From Flavimobilis massiliensis (lineage in GTDB: Bacteria > Actinomycetota > Actinomycetes > Actinomycetales > Cellulomonadaceae), in assembly GCF_900240335.1 (NCBI RefSeq), contig NZ_LT964979.1:2480001-2544000 (forward strand): 64,000 nucleotides of DNA. The letters are read 5' to 3'. Positions 35,445-44,505 of this stretch are shown here, piece after piece (the stretch's first letter is position 1; the number at the start of each line of letters is the position of its first letter). The position numbers and the translations under genes are program-made. The notes beneath the pieces are model-generated. The model was not told the origin of the DNA and did no database searches. It worked only from the letters and a program-made list of their open reading frames with translations.

Positions 35445-36166
35445 TGACCGAGACAACACCGACTCCCGACGCAGGACGGGACGCGACGCTCGACCTCCTC
35501 GTCCCCGCCCCGTCCCGGACGCGCCGCGCCGTGGCACTCGCCGCCGGGCTCGGTCTCGTCGTCACCGTCGTCGTCGGCGGGATCGGCTGGCCGCGCGTGA
35601 GCGCGTCAGGGTGGGGCTTCACGCGCGACGCCCACACGGACCCCGTCGCGCTCGCCGGCACCGAGCTGCGGATCACGGGCCTCGGCGTGCCCGTCACCCT
35701 GCGGTCGGTCCAGGCCCCGCCCGGGTGGCGGGTCCGCTCGGCGGGCGTCGTCGACCCTCGGCCCGGCGAGCTCACGGACGTCGTCGACACGACGGGCCTG
35801 CGGCCGCTGCCCGCGCGGGTGCGCGACGGGTCGCGCATCGTCGTCGAGTGGGAGATCGAGTGCGAGCCGACGCTCGCGTCCCTGCGCTCGACGGGCGCGT
35901 CGTCGGTCGTTCTCGCGACGGACGGGGGCGACTGGTTCGACGGCGACGGCGACGACGACGGGGCCGACGACGGTGCGGAGCCCGTGCTCGTCGGCAACCA
36001 GGCCGCGTCCCTTGACCTGCGGGTCTTCGGCGCGTCAGCGCTGCCCGCACCTGTCCTCCACGACGGCCGCGCGGCCGTCGTCCGCACCCCGACGTTCGAC
36101 GTCGCCGCCGCCTGCGGGCTGAGCCCCGCCGACGAAGCGACGCTCCGCACCTCCCTGGGCCGCTGA
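35444..36166 (+). CDS. Single-helix membrane-anchored extracytoplasmic protein
   Basis: 240 residues, not recognised. One helix (about 28-48, VALAAGLGLVVTVVVGGIGW) is followed by an extracytoplasmic domain of beta-rich look with an Asp/Gly run (DGDGDDDGADDG, near residue 168) and two Cys residues (about 146 and 225). ATG six bases after TACATT. Divergent from the membrane protein/GntR pair and sharing its operator, so probably under the same control. Confidence 0.7.
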   Translation: MTETTPTPDAGRDATLDLLVPAPSRTRRAVALAAGLGLVVTVVVGGIGWPRVSASGWGFTRDAHTDPVALAGTELRITGLGVPVTLRSVQAPPGWRVRSAGVVDPRPGELTDVVDTTGLRPLPARVRDGSRIVVEWEIECEPTLASLRSTGASSVVLATDGGDWFDGDGDDDGADDGAEPVLVGNQAASLDLRVFGASALPAPVLHDGRAAVVRTPTFDVAAACGLSPADEATLRTSLGR

Positions 36167-36237
36167 ACAACGGGGCCGACGTCCCACGGACCGAGGTCCC
36201 CCGTGCGCCCGCGCCTGCGTGCGTCACAATAGGAACC

Positions 36238-36978
36238 ATGACCTACACCCTCGTGCTGCTCCGCCACGGCGAGAGCGAGTGGAACGCCAAGAACCTGTTC
36301 ACCGGCTGGGTCGACGTGGCCCTCTCCGAAAAGGGCGTCGAGGAGGCGAAGCGCGGCGGCCAGCTGCTCCGCGACGCGAACGTCCTCCCGGACGTCGTCC
36401 ACACCTCCCTTCTGCGTCGTGCGATGAACACCGCGCACCTCGCGCTCGACTCCGCTGACCGCCTCTGGATCCCCGTGAAGCGCTCGTGGCGCCTCAACGA
36501 GCGTCACTACGGTGCGCTCCAGGGCAAGGACAAGGCCCAGACGCTCGCCGAGTTCGGCGAGGAGCAGTTCATGCTCTGGCGTCGTTCGTACGACGTGCCG
36601 CCGCCCGCGATCGAGGTCGGCTCGGAGTTCTCGCAGGACGCCGACCCGCGCTACGCCGACGCGCCGCAGGTGCTCACCGAGTGCCTCAAGGACGTCCTCG
36701 AGCGTGCGCTGCCGTACTGGGACGCGGAGATCGTCCCGGACCTCAAGGCTGGCAAGACGGTGCTCGTCGCCGCGCACGGCAACTCGCTGCGCGCGATCGT
36801 CAAGTACCTCGACGGCATCTCGGACGAGGACATCGCGGGCCTCAACATCCCGACGGGCATCCCGCTCGTCTACGAGCTCGACGAGGAGACCCTCAAGCCG
36901 GTGAAGCCTGGTCAGTACCTCGACCCGGACGCCGCGGCGGAGGCCATCAAGGCCGTCGCGAACCAGGGCAAGAAGTGA
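36238..36978 (+). CDS. gpmA: 2,3-bisphosphoglycerate-dependent phosphoglycerate mutase
   Basis: 246 residues. Interconverts 3- and 2-phosphoglycerate in glycolysis through a phospho-His intermediate. LVLLRHGESEWNAKNLFTGW near residue 4 carries the catalytic His; LNERHYGALQGKDK and VAAHGNSLRAIVKYLDG are the other active-site blocks. ATG start with AGGAA close upstream. Upstream of phoU-senX3-regX3, as in many actinobacteria. Followed by a strong terminator. Confidence 0.97.
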   Translation: MTYTLVLLRHGESEWNAKNLFTGWVDVALSEKGVEEAKRGGQLLRDANVLPDVVHTSLLRRAMNTAHLALDSADRLWIPVKRSWRLNERHYGALQGKDKAQTLAEFGEEQFMLWRRSYDVPPPAIEVGSEFSQDADPRYADAPQVLTECLKDVLERALPYWDAEIVPDLKAGKTVLVAAHGNSLRAIVKYLDGISDEDIAGLNIPTGIPLVYELDEETLKPVKPGQYLDPDAAAEAIKAVANQGKK

Positions 36979-37001
36979 CCGTCTGACCTCACGCGTACGC
37001 C

Positions 37002-37034
37002 ACGACCCCCGGGAGCCGAGTTCCCGGGGGTCGT
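37002..37034 (+). terminator. Terminator after gpmA
   Basis: Perfect 13-base arms (37002-37014 and 37022-37034) with a seven-base loop, starting 23 bases after the gpmA stop. Confidence 0.8.
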
Positions 37035-37083
37035 TGCGTCTCGGCCTGCGCCTCAACGGCCGACTCGGCCCCGCCCAGCCCCA

Positions 37084-37130
37084 GGATTCCGCGCAGATGG
37101 CTACTCCCAGCAGCCATCTGCGCGGATTCC
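37084..37130. repeat. GGATTCC-family inverted repeat, copy 2, between convergent genes
   Basis: Arms 37084-37102 and 37112-37130 pair at 18 of 19 positions around loop ACTCCCAGC. Compared with 21246-21300, two adjacent stem pairs differ in a compensated way. An unresolved base N lies nearby at 37153 in a G-rich run. The element probably terminates phoU transcripts. Confidence 0.8.
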
Positions 37131-37169
37131 TCGGTGGTGGGGGGCCGGGTGGNGGGCTGGGCTGGGCGG

Positions 37170-37820
37170 TCAGGACTCCGTCTCGAAGACGCCCGTGACG
37201 AGGAAGAGCATGCGCCGCGCGATCGCCTCGCCGTGGTCGCCGAACCGCTCGTAGTACCGGCCGAGCAGCGTGACGTCGACCGTCTCCTGAGGCGTGCCCT
37301 CCCAGCCGCCGCCGAGGAGTGCCGCGAACGTGTCCTGGTGGAGCGTGTCGAGCTGGTCGTCGTCACGCTCGATCTTGTGCGCGAGCGTGAGGTCACGCGT
37401 CTCGAGGAGCTGCGTGACACGCTCGGCGACGTGCACCGCAGCCGCGTTCATCTGCGCGAACGTCGCCGCGACGTCACCGGCGACCGCGGGACGCGGGTAG
37501 CGGCCGCGCGCGACCTGCGCGATGTGCCGCGCGAGGTCGCCCATGCGTTCGAGCGCCGAGGAGATGCGCAGCGCCGAGACGACGACCCGCAGGTCCGTCG
37601 CGACAGGAGCCTGCTGCGCGAGCAGCAGCACGCACCGCTCGTCGAGGTCACGCTCGAGCGCGTCGATCTCGCCGTCCTTCTCGACGACCGACTGGGCGAG
37701 CTCGAGGTCGGCCTCGAGCAGCGCCGTCCCGGCGTCCTTGATCGCCGACTCGACGAGCCGCGCCATCGCGGTGAGGTCGTCACCGATCTGCCGGAGCTCG
37801 GCCTCGAAGATCCCGCGCAT
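37170..37820 (-). CDS. phoU: Phosphate signalling protein PhoU
   Basis: 216 residues, two PhoU helical repeats. MRGIFEAELRQIGDDLTAMA at the start, DGEIDALERDLDERC with metal-binding acidic residues, and the second repeat ending AIARRMLFLVTG. PhoU links the Pst importer to the sensor kinase, keeping the regulon off when phosphate is plentiful. The ATG at 37820 begins the family-typical N-terminus and has AGGAAG upstream. Divergent from senX3, with PHO-box-like repeats between. Confidence 0.95.
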   Translation of the reverse strand: MRGIFEAELRQIGDDLTAMARLVESAIKDAGTALLEADLELAQSVVEKDGEIDALERDLDERCVLLLAQQAPVATDLRVVVSALRISSALERMGDLARHIAQVARGRYPRPAVAGDVAATFAQMNAAAVHVAERVTQLLETRDLTLAHKIERDDDQLDTLHQDTFAALLGGGWEGTPQETVDVTLLGRYYERFGDHGEAIARRMLFLVTGVFETES

Positions 37821-37959
37821 ATCCACTTCCTCACGTCGTGGCCGGCGTTCCGGCCGGCGTCGCCCGGCACCGCGTGGGCGCCCGAGCGTGGTCGTACGGC
37901 CATGGTGGCCGGGGGGCACGTCGGCCCCGACCCACTCTCACAGCGGTGTGCCACGCTTA

Positions 37960-37988
37960 GGTGAACGGCAGGAGCGCCCTCGGTGAAC
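37960..37988 (-). promoter_or_regulatory. PHO-box-like repeats between phoU and senX3
   Basis: On the minus strand GTTCACC occurs twice (37982-37988 and 37960-37966), 22 bases apart, equal to two 11-base units, the period of PhoP/RegX3 direct repeats. It suggests RegX3 control of phoU and autoregulation of senX3-regX3. Confidence 0.55.
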
Positions 37989-38060
37989 TTCGGGCGAGCA
38001 CTCTGCCGGGGAGCCTCGCGCGGTGAGGTGGACGCGCGAGCGCCGCCTACGCTGGGGCAC

Positions 38061-39236
38061 GTGGATGGACTCCTCACCGTTGTCGCCGGCGTCGTCGGCC
38101 TCGTCACCGGCGTGTTCGCGACGCTCCTGTTCCTGTGGAACGAGCGGCGCGAGCGTGTCGCGCCCGTCGGCCCGCCGGCGGACCTCGACGAGGGGTTCGT
38201 CAGAGCGCTCGCGGTGCTGCGGTCGGCCGCGATCGTCCTCGGCGAGAACGACGAGATCGTGCGTGCGTCGGCCCCCGCGTACGCGCTGGGGCTCGTGCGG
38301 CACGACGCGCTCACGCACAAGGCGGTCGAGGACATGGTCGCGTCCGTGCGGCGCACCGGGGAGATCCTCGACGTCGAGATCGAGCTGCCGCGCGGCCCCT
38401 CGGGCCGTGGCGACGTGCTCCTGCAGGTGCGGGTCGCGCAGGTCGACGTTCGGCACGTGCTCGTCCTCGCGGAGGACCGTACGGAGGCGCGCCGGCTCGA
38501 GGCGATACGTCGGGACTTCGTCGTCAACATCTCCCACGAGCTCAAGACACCCGTCGGGGCGCTCGCGCTGCTCGCGGAGACGGTGCACGACGCGGCCGAC
38601 GACCCCGAGGCGGTGCGTCGCTTTTCGGGGCGCATGCAGCAGGAGTCGGCGCGCCTGGGCGCGCTCGTCCACGAGGTCATCGAGCTTTCGCGCCTGCAGT
38701 CGGCGGGTGCGCTCGCGCAGGTGCAGGCCGTGCCGGTGCGGGGGGTCGTCGAGGAGTCGATCGACCGGGCGCGCACGACGGCGGCCGGGCGCAACATCCG
38801 CCTCGCGAGCGCGGGCGACCTCGACGCAGCCGTGTACGGCGACCACAACATGCTCGTCACCGCGCTGCGCAACCTGCTCGACAACGCGGTCAACTACTCG
38901 GCGGACGGCTCGGCCGTCACCGTCGGGGTCCGCAGCGCGCAGGACTTCGTCGAGATCTCGGTCGTCGACCAGGGAGTCGGTATCTCGCGCGACGTCCAGG
39001 ACCGCATCTTTGAGCGCTTCTACCGGGTCGACCCGGCGCGCTCGCGCGAGACGGGCGGCACGGGCCTGGGCCTGAGCATCGTCAAGCACGTCGTCGCCGA
39101 CCACGGCGGCGAGATCACCATCTGGTCCCAGCCGGGCCAGGGTTCGACGTTCACCATGAAGATCCCCGCAGCGCACGTCGCGGCGGGAGCAGCCGGACGG
39201 GCGACGCTCGTCGCCGAGGAGGAAGAGAACGCATGA
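38061..39236 (+). CDS. senX3: Phosphate-responsive sensor histidine kinase SenX3
   Basis: 391 residues. One N-terminal membrane helix (about 4-27), a PAS-like region (about 50-135), then the kinase core: H-box FVVNISHELKTPVGALALLA (phospho-accepting His), N-box LRNLLDNAVNYS, and ATP-lid GTGLGLSIVKHVV. SenX3 phosphorylates RegX3 under phosphate limitation. GTG start seven bases after TACGCT (38048-38053), leaderless in look. The stop overlaps regX3 (ATGA), ensuring balanced synthesis. Confidence 0.95.
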   Translation: MDGLLTVVAGVVGLVTGVFATLLFLWNERRERVAPVGPPADLDEGFVRALAVLRSAAIVLGENDEIVRASAPAYALGLVRHDALTHKAVEDMVASVRRTGEILDVEIELPRGPSGRGDVLLQVRVAQVDVRHVLVLAEDRTEARRLEAIRRDFVVNISHELKTPVGALALLAETVHDAADDPEAVRRFSGRMQQESARLGALVHEVIELSRLQSAGALAQVQAVPVRGVVEESIDRARTTAAGRNIRLASAGDLDAAVYGDHNMLVTALRNLLDNAVNYSADGSAVTVGVRSAQDFVEISVVDQGVGISRDVQDRIFERFYRVDPARSRETGGTGLGLSIVKHVVADHGGEITIWSQPGQGSTFTMKIPAAHVAAGAAGRATLVAEEEENA

Positions 39237-39955
39237 CCCGCATCCTGGTCGTCGAGGACGAGGAGTCCTACGCCGAGCCGCTCACGTACCAGCTCCGTCG
39301 GGAGGGGTACGAGGTCGTCGCGGTCGGCACGGGCCCCGACGCTCTCACGGCGTTCGACGAGGGCGGGGCGGACCTCGTCCTGCTCGACCTCATGCTGCCG
39401 GGCCTTTCGGGCATCGAGGTGTGTCGTGAGCTGCGCGTGCGCTCGAACGTGCCGGTCATCATGCTCACCGCGAAGGACGGTGAGATCGACAAGGTCGTGG
39501 GGCTCGAGATCGGGGCCGACGACTACATGACGAAGCCGTACTCGTTCCGCGAGCTGCTGGCCCGTATGCGGGCCGTGCTGCGCCGGCACGCGGAGGTGAC
39601 GGCCGCGACCGCCGCGGCGTCGAGCGCGCGCGCCGAGGTTGAGGAGGACGACGCGGTGCTCGAGGCACGCAACGTGCGCCTCGACGTCGACCGTCACGTC
39701 GTCACGGTCGACGGTAAGCAGGTCGCGTTCCCGCTCAAGGAGTTCGAGCTCCTCGAGCTGCTCATGCGCAACGTCGGTCGTGTCCTCACGCGCGGTCAGC
39801 TCATCGACCGCGTGTGGGGCTCGGACTACGTCGGGGACACGAAGACGCTCGACGTTCACGTCAAGCGCATCCGCGCGAAGATCGAGGCCGACCCGGGCAG
39901 CCCGACGCTGCTCGTCACGGTGCGCGGGCTGGGCTACAAGCTCACGGACGACTGA
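39233..39955 (+). CDS. regX3: Response regulator RegX3 (OmpR/PhoB type)
   Basis: 240 residues. Receiver domain (about 1-120): ILVVEDEESYAEPL acidic pocket, LVLLDLMLPG with the phospho-Asp (Asp53 or thereabouts), MLTAKDGEIDKV with switch Thr and Lys. C-terminal winged helix (about 145-238): FPLKEFELLELLMRNVGRVL, DVHVKRIRAKIE and VRGLGYKL. An Ala/Glu-rich linker (about 122-140) is longer than usual. It binds GTTCACC-type direct repeats, which occur upstream of pstS. Confidence 0.96.
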   Translation: MTRILVVEDEESYAEPLTYQLRREGYEVVAVGTGPDALTAFDEGGADLVLLDLMLPGLSGIEVCRELRVRSNVPVIMLTAKDGEIDKVVGLEIGADDYMTKPYSFRELLARMRAVLRRHAEVTAATAAASSARAEVEEDDAVLEARNVRLDVDRHVVTVDGKQVAFPLKEFELLELLMRNVGRVLTRGQLIDRVWGSDYVGDTKTLDVHVKRIRAKIEADPGSPTLLVTVRGLGYKLTDD

Positions 39956-39961
39956 GTCGTC

Positions 39962-40012
39962 CACGCCAGAGGGGGCCGTCCCGGCGCTGCCGGGGCGGCC
40001 CCCTCTGGCGTG
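39962..40012 (+). terminator. Strong terminator after regX3
   Basis: 24-base arms (39962-39985 and 39989-40012) with one G-T type mismatch and loop GCT. Confidence 0.85.
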
Positions 40013-40086
40013 CGCGCGGCACGTCCAGACCCGCGCACGACACTGTGTACTGCGCGCACGCGAGGCATCCGACGACTTCGAGGGCT

Positions 40087-40119
40087 GTTCACCGTCGGTT
40101 CACCGTCGTCACCTGAGCG
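40087..40119 (+). promoter_or_regulatory. PHO box upstream of pstS
   Basis: Two identical adjacent 11-base units GTTCACCGTCG (40087-40097 and 40098-40108) followed by a weaker third (TCACCTGAGCG). This is the direct-repeat architecture bound by Streptomyces PhoP and mycobacterial RegX3. It is 80-112 bases upstream of the pstS start and explains phosphate-starvation control of pstSCAB. Confidence 0.8.
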
Positions 40120-40198
40120 GGAAACCTTGGCACCCTAACGTCCGAGGTAGATCGCAGGCACACGGCCTGCGACGCACAGACCTCAGGATGGAACTCCA

Positions 40199-41344
40199 GT
40201 GAGCATCAGCCGCACCAGCCGTCGTGCCGGGTCCCTCGTGGCCGTCGGCGCCCTCGCGTTCGCTCTCGCCGCCTGCAGCGACTCGAACGAGACGAACCCC
40301 GGCGCCACCGGCTCCACCGGATCGGGCAGCACGACCTCCGACGCCCCCGCAGCGCTGAGCGGCACGCTCGCCGGCGCGGGCGCCTCGTCGCAGGGCAAGG
40401 CCATGGAGGGGTGGGCCGCGGGCTTCGCGGACATCGCCCCGGACGTCCAGTTCTCCTACGACGCGGCCGGCTCGGGCGCGGGCCGCGAGCAGTTCCTCGC
40501 GGGCTCGACGCTCTTCGCAGGCTCGGACTCGGCGCTGAAGCCCGAGGAGATCACGGCCGCCTCGGCACGCTGCTTCGGCGGCGAGGCCCTCGAGCTTCCC
40601 GTGTACATCTCGCCGATCGCCGTGATCTACAACCTCCCGTCGGTGAGCGCGAAGAACATCAACCTCGACGCGAAGACGATTGCCCAGATCTTCGACGGCA
40701 AGATCACGAAGTGGAACGACCCGGCGATCGCCGCGCAGAACGAGGGCGTCGAGCTCCCCGACCTCGCGATCATCCCGGTGAACCGCTCCGACGAGTCGGG
40801 CACGACCGAGAACTTCACCGAGTACCTCGCCGCAGCCAGCGAGGGCGCGTGGACGCACGAACCGTCGGGCGACTGGCCCGTCTCGGGCGGCCAGTCCGGC
40901 AACGGCACGTCGGGCATGGTCGACACCGTCGCCGCCGCCGAGGGCACGATCGGCTACGCCGACGCCTCGCGCGCCGGTGACCTCGGCACCGTCGCGGTGA
41001 AGGTCGGCGACGCGTACGTCCCGTACTCCGCGGAGGCCGCGGCCAAGGTCGTCGACGCCTCGCCCGCCGCCGAGGGCGCGACCGACAAGCGCCTCGTCAT
41101 CGACCTCGACCGCACGACGACGGCCGAGGGCGCCTACCCGCTCGTCCTCGTCTCCTACGACATCGCGTGCTCGGTCTACGAGAACGCCGCGGACGTCGCG
41201 AACGTCAAGGCGTTCCTCACGTACGTCGCCTCGGAGGAGGGCCAGGCGCGCTCCGCGCAGGCCGACGTCGCAGGCTCCGCGCCGATCTCGGCCGAGCTCC
41301 GCACGAAGATCCAGGCCGCGGTCGACGCGATCTCGGTGAAGTGA
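40199..41344 (+). CDS. pstS: Phosphate-binding lipoprotein PstS
   Basis: 381 residues. Lipoprotein signal with lipobox LAAC (Cys about 24), a Thr/Ser/Gly linker, then the phosphate-binding fold: GAGASSQGKAMEGW, SAGREQFL-type loop (DAAGSGAGREQFLAG), FAGSDSAL, VNRSDESGTTENF and GNGTSGMVD. It captures phosphate outside the membrane for PstCAB. GTG start gives the signal peptide directly. The stop overlaps pstC (GTGA). Confidence 0.95.
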   Translation: MSISRTSRRAGSLVAVGALAFALAACSDSNETNPGATGSTGSGSTTSDAPAALSGTLAGAGASSQGKAMEGWAAGFADIAPDVQFSYDAAGSGAGREQFLAGSTLFAGSDSALKPEEITAASARCFGGEALELPVYISPIAVIYNLPSVSAKNINLDAKTIAQIFDGKITKWNDPAIAAQNEGVELPDLAIIPVNRSDESGTTENFTEYLAAASEGAWTHEPSGDWPVSGGQSGNGTSGMVDTVAAAEGTIGYADASRAGDLGTVAVKVGDAYVPYSAEAAAKVVDASPAAEGATDKRLVIDLDRTTTAEGAYPLVLVSYDIACSVYENAADVANVKAFLTYVASEEGQARSAQADVAGSAPISAELRTKIQAAVDAISVK

Positions 41345-42516
41345 ACCCCGTGCCCACCTCCTCCCAGGACTCCACCGTCCCCGGCGGTGGGCAGGCCCCT
41401 CGTGGGGCCGTGACGACCGTCGCCGGCACCCCGCACGGGGTGCCGGCGGGCGGCCGCCGCCCGACCGCCGCGACGATGGGCGAGGGCATGCACGACGACA
41501 GCTCGGCCCGGGCATCGCCCGGGCCCACGGCCGTGGACCACCGGGTCCCGGGCCACGCGAAGCCGGCCGCCCCCGCGGTGTCGCTGCGCGCGAACGGCGC
41601 GTCGCGCGTCGCCGACAAGATCTTCAAGGGTGTCTCCGGGGCGACGGGTGTGCTCATCCTCGTCGTCCTCGCGGCTGTCGCGGGCTTCCTCGTCCTGCGG
41701 GCGTGGCCCGCGCTCACGGCGAGCCGCGACGAGCTCGCGACGATCTCCTGGATGAATGGACAGTCGCTGCTCGCGTACGTCGGGCCGCTCGTCTTCGGCA
41801 CGCTGCTCTCGGCGCTCCTCGCGCTCGCGATCGCGGTGCCGCTGTCGGTCGGCATCGCGCTGTTCATCACGCACTACGCGCCGCGCCGCATCGCGCAGGC
41901 GCTCGGCTACGTCATCGACCTGCTCGCCGCGATCCCGTCGGTCGTCTACGGCCTGTGGGGCGCGTTGTGGCTCGCCCCCGTGCTCGACCCGATCTTCCGC
42001 TGGCTCTCGGACACGCTCGGCTTCATCCCGTTGTTCGCGGGCTACACGGCGCCTGCGCGCAACGTCCTCGCGGCCGCGACCGTTCTCGCGGTGATGATTA
42101 TCCCCATCATCACGGCCGTCTCCCGCGAGGTGTTCTTCCAGACGCCGGTTCTCCACGAGGAGGCGGCGCTCGCGCTCGGCGCGACCCGCTGGGAGACGGT
42201 CCGCATGGCCGTCCTGCCGTTCGGCCGCTCGGGCCTCGTCTCGGCGTCGATGCTCGGCCTGGGCCGTGCGCTCGGCGAGACGATGGCGGTCCTCATGATC
42301 CTCTCGCCCGGGTACCTCTTCTCGTTCTTCCTCCTCAAGCCTGGCCAGCACCAGTCGATCGCGGCGAACATCGCCGCGAAGTTCCCGGAGGCCTCGGGCC
42401 TCTCGGTGTCGGTGCTCATCGCCACGGGCCTCGCGCTCTTCGTCATCACGCTCGCGGTCAACATGGTCGCGCGCTGGATCATCGCCCGTCGGGCCGAGTT
42501 CTCCGGAGCCAACTGA
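41341..42516 (+). CDS. pstC: Phosphate ABC transporter permease PstC
   Basis: 391 residues. About 95 hydrophilic residues, Pro/Gly/Ala-rich, precede the first of six membrane helices (about 96-118), longer than in most PstC proteins. The permease EAA-type loop ALALGATRWETVRMAVLP is near residue 278. The start given (GTG, GTGA overlap with pstS) accounts for the extension; an alternative GTG lies at 41350. The stop overlaps pstA by one base (TGATG). Confidence 0.94.
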   Translation: MNPVPTSSQDSTVPGGGQAPRGAVTTVAGTPHGVPAGGRRPTAATMGEGMHDDSSARASPGPTAVDHRVPGHAKPAAPAVSLRANGASRVADKIFKGVSGATGVLILVVLAAVAGFLVLRAWPALTASRDELATISWMNGQSLLAYVGPLVFGTLLSALLALAIAVPLSVGIALFITHYAPRRIAQALGYVIDLLAAIPSVVYGLWGALWLAPVLDPIFRWLSDTLGFIPLFAGYTAPARNVLAAATVLAVMIIPIITAVSREVFFQTPVLHEEAALALGATRWETVRMAVLPFGRSGLVSASMLGLGRALGETMAVLMILSPGYLFSFFLLKPGQHQSIAANIAAKFPEASGLSVSVLIATGLALFVITLAVNMVARWIIARRAEFSGAN

Positions 42517-43574
42517 TGTCTGTCGTCACCGCACCCGCGAGCTCCGCGCTCACCCTCACGGGCAACCGGCTGCCGCGCTGGGCGCCGTGGGCGTCCGTCG
42601 CGGGCTCCGCCCTCGTCGCGTGGGGCGTGCTCGTCCTCACCGGCGAGCCCACGGCCACGACGGTCGCCGCACTCACCGCGCTCCTCCACGCGGTCGCGCT
42701 CACCTCCGTGTCCCGCTATGTCGAGGGGCCGCGCCGTGCGACGGACAGGCTTGCGACGACGCTCGTCACCGTCGCGTTCCTCCTCGCCCTCGTCCCGCTG
42801 GTTTCGCTGCTGTGGACCGTCGTCTCGCGCGGCGCCGTCCTCTTCTCGGGGACGTTCCTCACGACGGACATGGTCGGGGTCTTCGGCGACATGACGTCGG
42901 GCGGCGTCGCGCACGCGATCGTCGGCACACTCATGGTGACGCTCACCGCGACCCTCATCTCCGTGCCGATCGGCCTGCTCACGGCGATCTACCTCGTCGA
43001 GTACGGGCGGGGCCCGCTCGCCAAGGGCATCACGTTCTTCGTCGACGTCATGACGGGCATCCCGTCGATCGTCGCGGGCCTCTTCGCGTTCGCACTTTTC
43101 ACCCTCCTCATGGGGCCGGCGTACCGCTCGGGTCTCATGGGCGCGGTGGCGCTCGCGGTCCTCATGACGCCCGTCGTCATCCGGTCGGTCGAGGAGATGC
43201 TGCGGCTCGTGCCGAACGAGCTGCGCGAGGCGTCGTACGCGCTCGGCGTGCCGAAGTGGCTGACGATCCTCAAGGTCGTCCTGCGGACCTCGGTTGCGGG
43301 CATCGTCACGGGGGTCATGCTCGCGATCGCCCGCGTCATCGGCGAGACCGCACCCCTGCTCATCACCGTCGGCATGATCACGCGCACGAACTGGGACGTC
43401 TTCGAGGGGCGCATGGCCACGCTGCCGGTGTTCGCCTACTCGCAGTACCAGCAGGGCGGCGTGGGCGTCGACCGGGCGTGGGCGGCGGCGCTCAGCCTCA
43501 TCCTCATCGTCATGCTCCTCAACCTCGTGGCGCGTGGCATCAGCCGGGCGTTCCGCCCCAAGACCGGCCGCTGA
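42516..43574 (+). CDS. pstA: Phosphate ABC transporter permease PstA
   Basis: 352 residues. Eight hydrophobic segments, two more than the six-helix core because of a N-terminal pair (about 27-65). The core has HAIVGTLMVTLTATLISVPI, GIPSIVAGLFAF and the cytoplasmic loop SYALGVPKWLTILKVVLR. ATG start overlapping the pstC stop by one base. With PstC it forms the membrane channel. Confidence 0.94.
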   Translation: MSVVTAPASSALTLTGNRLPRWAPWASVAGSALVAWGVLVLTGEPTATTVAALTALLHAVALTSVSRYVEGPRRATDRLATTLVTVAFLLALVPLVSLLWTVVSRGAVLFSGTFLTTDMVGVFGDMTSGGVAHAIVGTLMVTLTATLISVPIGLLTAIYLVEYGRGPLAKGITFFVDVMTGIPSIVAGLFAFALFTLLMGPAYRSGLMGAVALAVLMTPVVIRSVEEMLRLVPNELREASYALGVPKWLTILKVVLRTSVAGIVTGVMLAIARVIGETAPLLITVGMITRTNWDVFEGRMATLPVFAYSQYQQGGVGVDRAWAAALSLILIVMLLNLVARGISRAFRPKTGR

Positions 43575-43594
43575 GCCACCGAAAGGCTTCCAGA

Positions 43595-44374
43595 ATGTCC
43601 AAGCGCATCGACGTCGAGAACCTCGACGTCTACTACGGAGACTTCCTCGCGGTCGAGGGCGTGTCGATGGCGATCGAGCCGCGCTCGGTCACGGCGCTCA
43701 TCGGCCCGTCGGGCTGCGGCAAGTCGACGTTCCTCCGCACGCTCAACCGCATGCACGAGGTCATCCCGGGCGCGCGCGTCGAGGGGCGGGCTGTCATGGA
43801 CGGCCAGGACCTCTACGCGCCCGAGGTGGACCCGGTGCAGGTGCGTCGTCAGGTCGGCATGGTGTTCCAGCGGCCCAACCCGTTCCCGACGATGTCGATC
43901 GCGGACAACGTCCTCGCGGGCGTCCGCCTCAACAACAAGCGCATCTCCAAGGGTGACGCCGCGGACACGGTCGAGCGGTCGCTGCGTGGCGCAAACCTCT
44001 GGAACGAGGTCAAGGACCGGCTCGACAAGCCGGGCTCGTCGCTCTCGGGAGGTCAGCAGCAGCGCCTGTGCATCGCCCGGGCGATCGCCGTCGAGCCGCA
44101 GGTGCTCCTCATGGACGAGCCGTGCTCGGCGCTCGACCCGATCTCGACGCTCGCGATCGAGGACCTCATGAGCGAGCTGAAGAACGACTACACGATCGTC
44201 ATCGTCACGCACAACATGCAGCAGGCCGCGCGTGTCTCGGACCGCACGGCGTTCTTCAACATCGCGGGCACGGGGCAGCCGGGCAAGCTCATCGAGATGG
44301 CGGACACGCCGACGATGTTCTCGTCGCCGTCCGTGCCGGCGACGGAGGACTACATCTCGGGCCGCTTCGGGTGA
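43595..44374 (+). CDS. pstB: Phosphate ABC transporter ATPase PstB
   Basis: 259 residues. Walker A GPSGCGKST (about 37-45), Q-loop MVFQRPNPFP, signature LSGGQQQR, Walker B LLMDEPCSALDP and switch VTHNMQQA: a complete PstB. ATG start 20 bases after pstA with GAAAGG upstream. Last gene of the operon; phoU is not at the operon end but beside senX3. A strong terminator follows. Confidence 0.97.
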   Translation: MSKRIDVENLDVYYGDFLAVEGVSMAIEPRSVTALIGPSGCGKSTFLRTLNRMHEVIPGARVEGRAVMDGQDLYAPEVDPVQVRRQVGMVFQRPNPFPTMSIADNVLAGVRLNNKRISKGDAADTVERSLRGANLWNEVKDRLDKPGSSLSGGQQQRLCIARAIAVEPQVLLMDEPCSALDPISTLAIEDLMSELKNDYTIVIVTHNMQQAARVSDRTAFFNIAGTGQPGKLIEMADTPTMFSSPSVPATEDYISGRFG

Positions 44375-44404
44375 CCTGAGCGCGGATCCTTCTTCCTCCA
44401 GCCC

Positions 44405-44444
44405 GACGACGCCCGGCCGCACCCCATCGCGGCCGGGCGTCGTC
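44405..44444 (+). terminator. Terminator of the pst operon
   Basis: Perfect 16-base arms (44405-44420 and 44429-44444) with an eight-base loop, followed by GCCTTTGG. Confidence 0.85.
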
Positions 44445-44454
44445 GCCTTTGGGG

Positions 44455-44505
44455 AGACTCGGAGGTCTGGAGCACCGTTCGATGGTGCTGGGGGCCTACG
44501 AGCCG
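44455..44505. repeat. GTTCGAT-loop hairpin element, single copy
   Basis: Arms 44455-44476 and 44484-44505 around loop GTTCGAT, ten bases after the pst terminator, in the convergent gap to the lipoprotein gene. Confidence 0.85.

Noticed and set aside
34519..37056. An 845-codon frame upstream of the membrane protein gene, antisense to gpmA
   Set aside because: The membrane protein starts at 35391 with a ribosome site; the upstream part is antisense to gpmA and lacks any motif.
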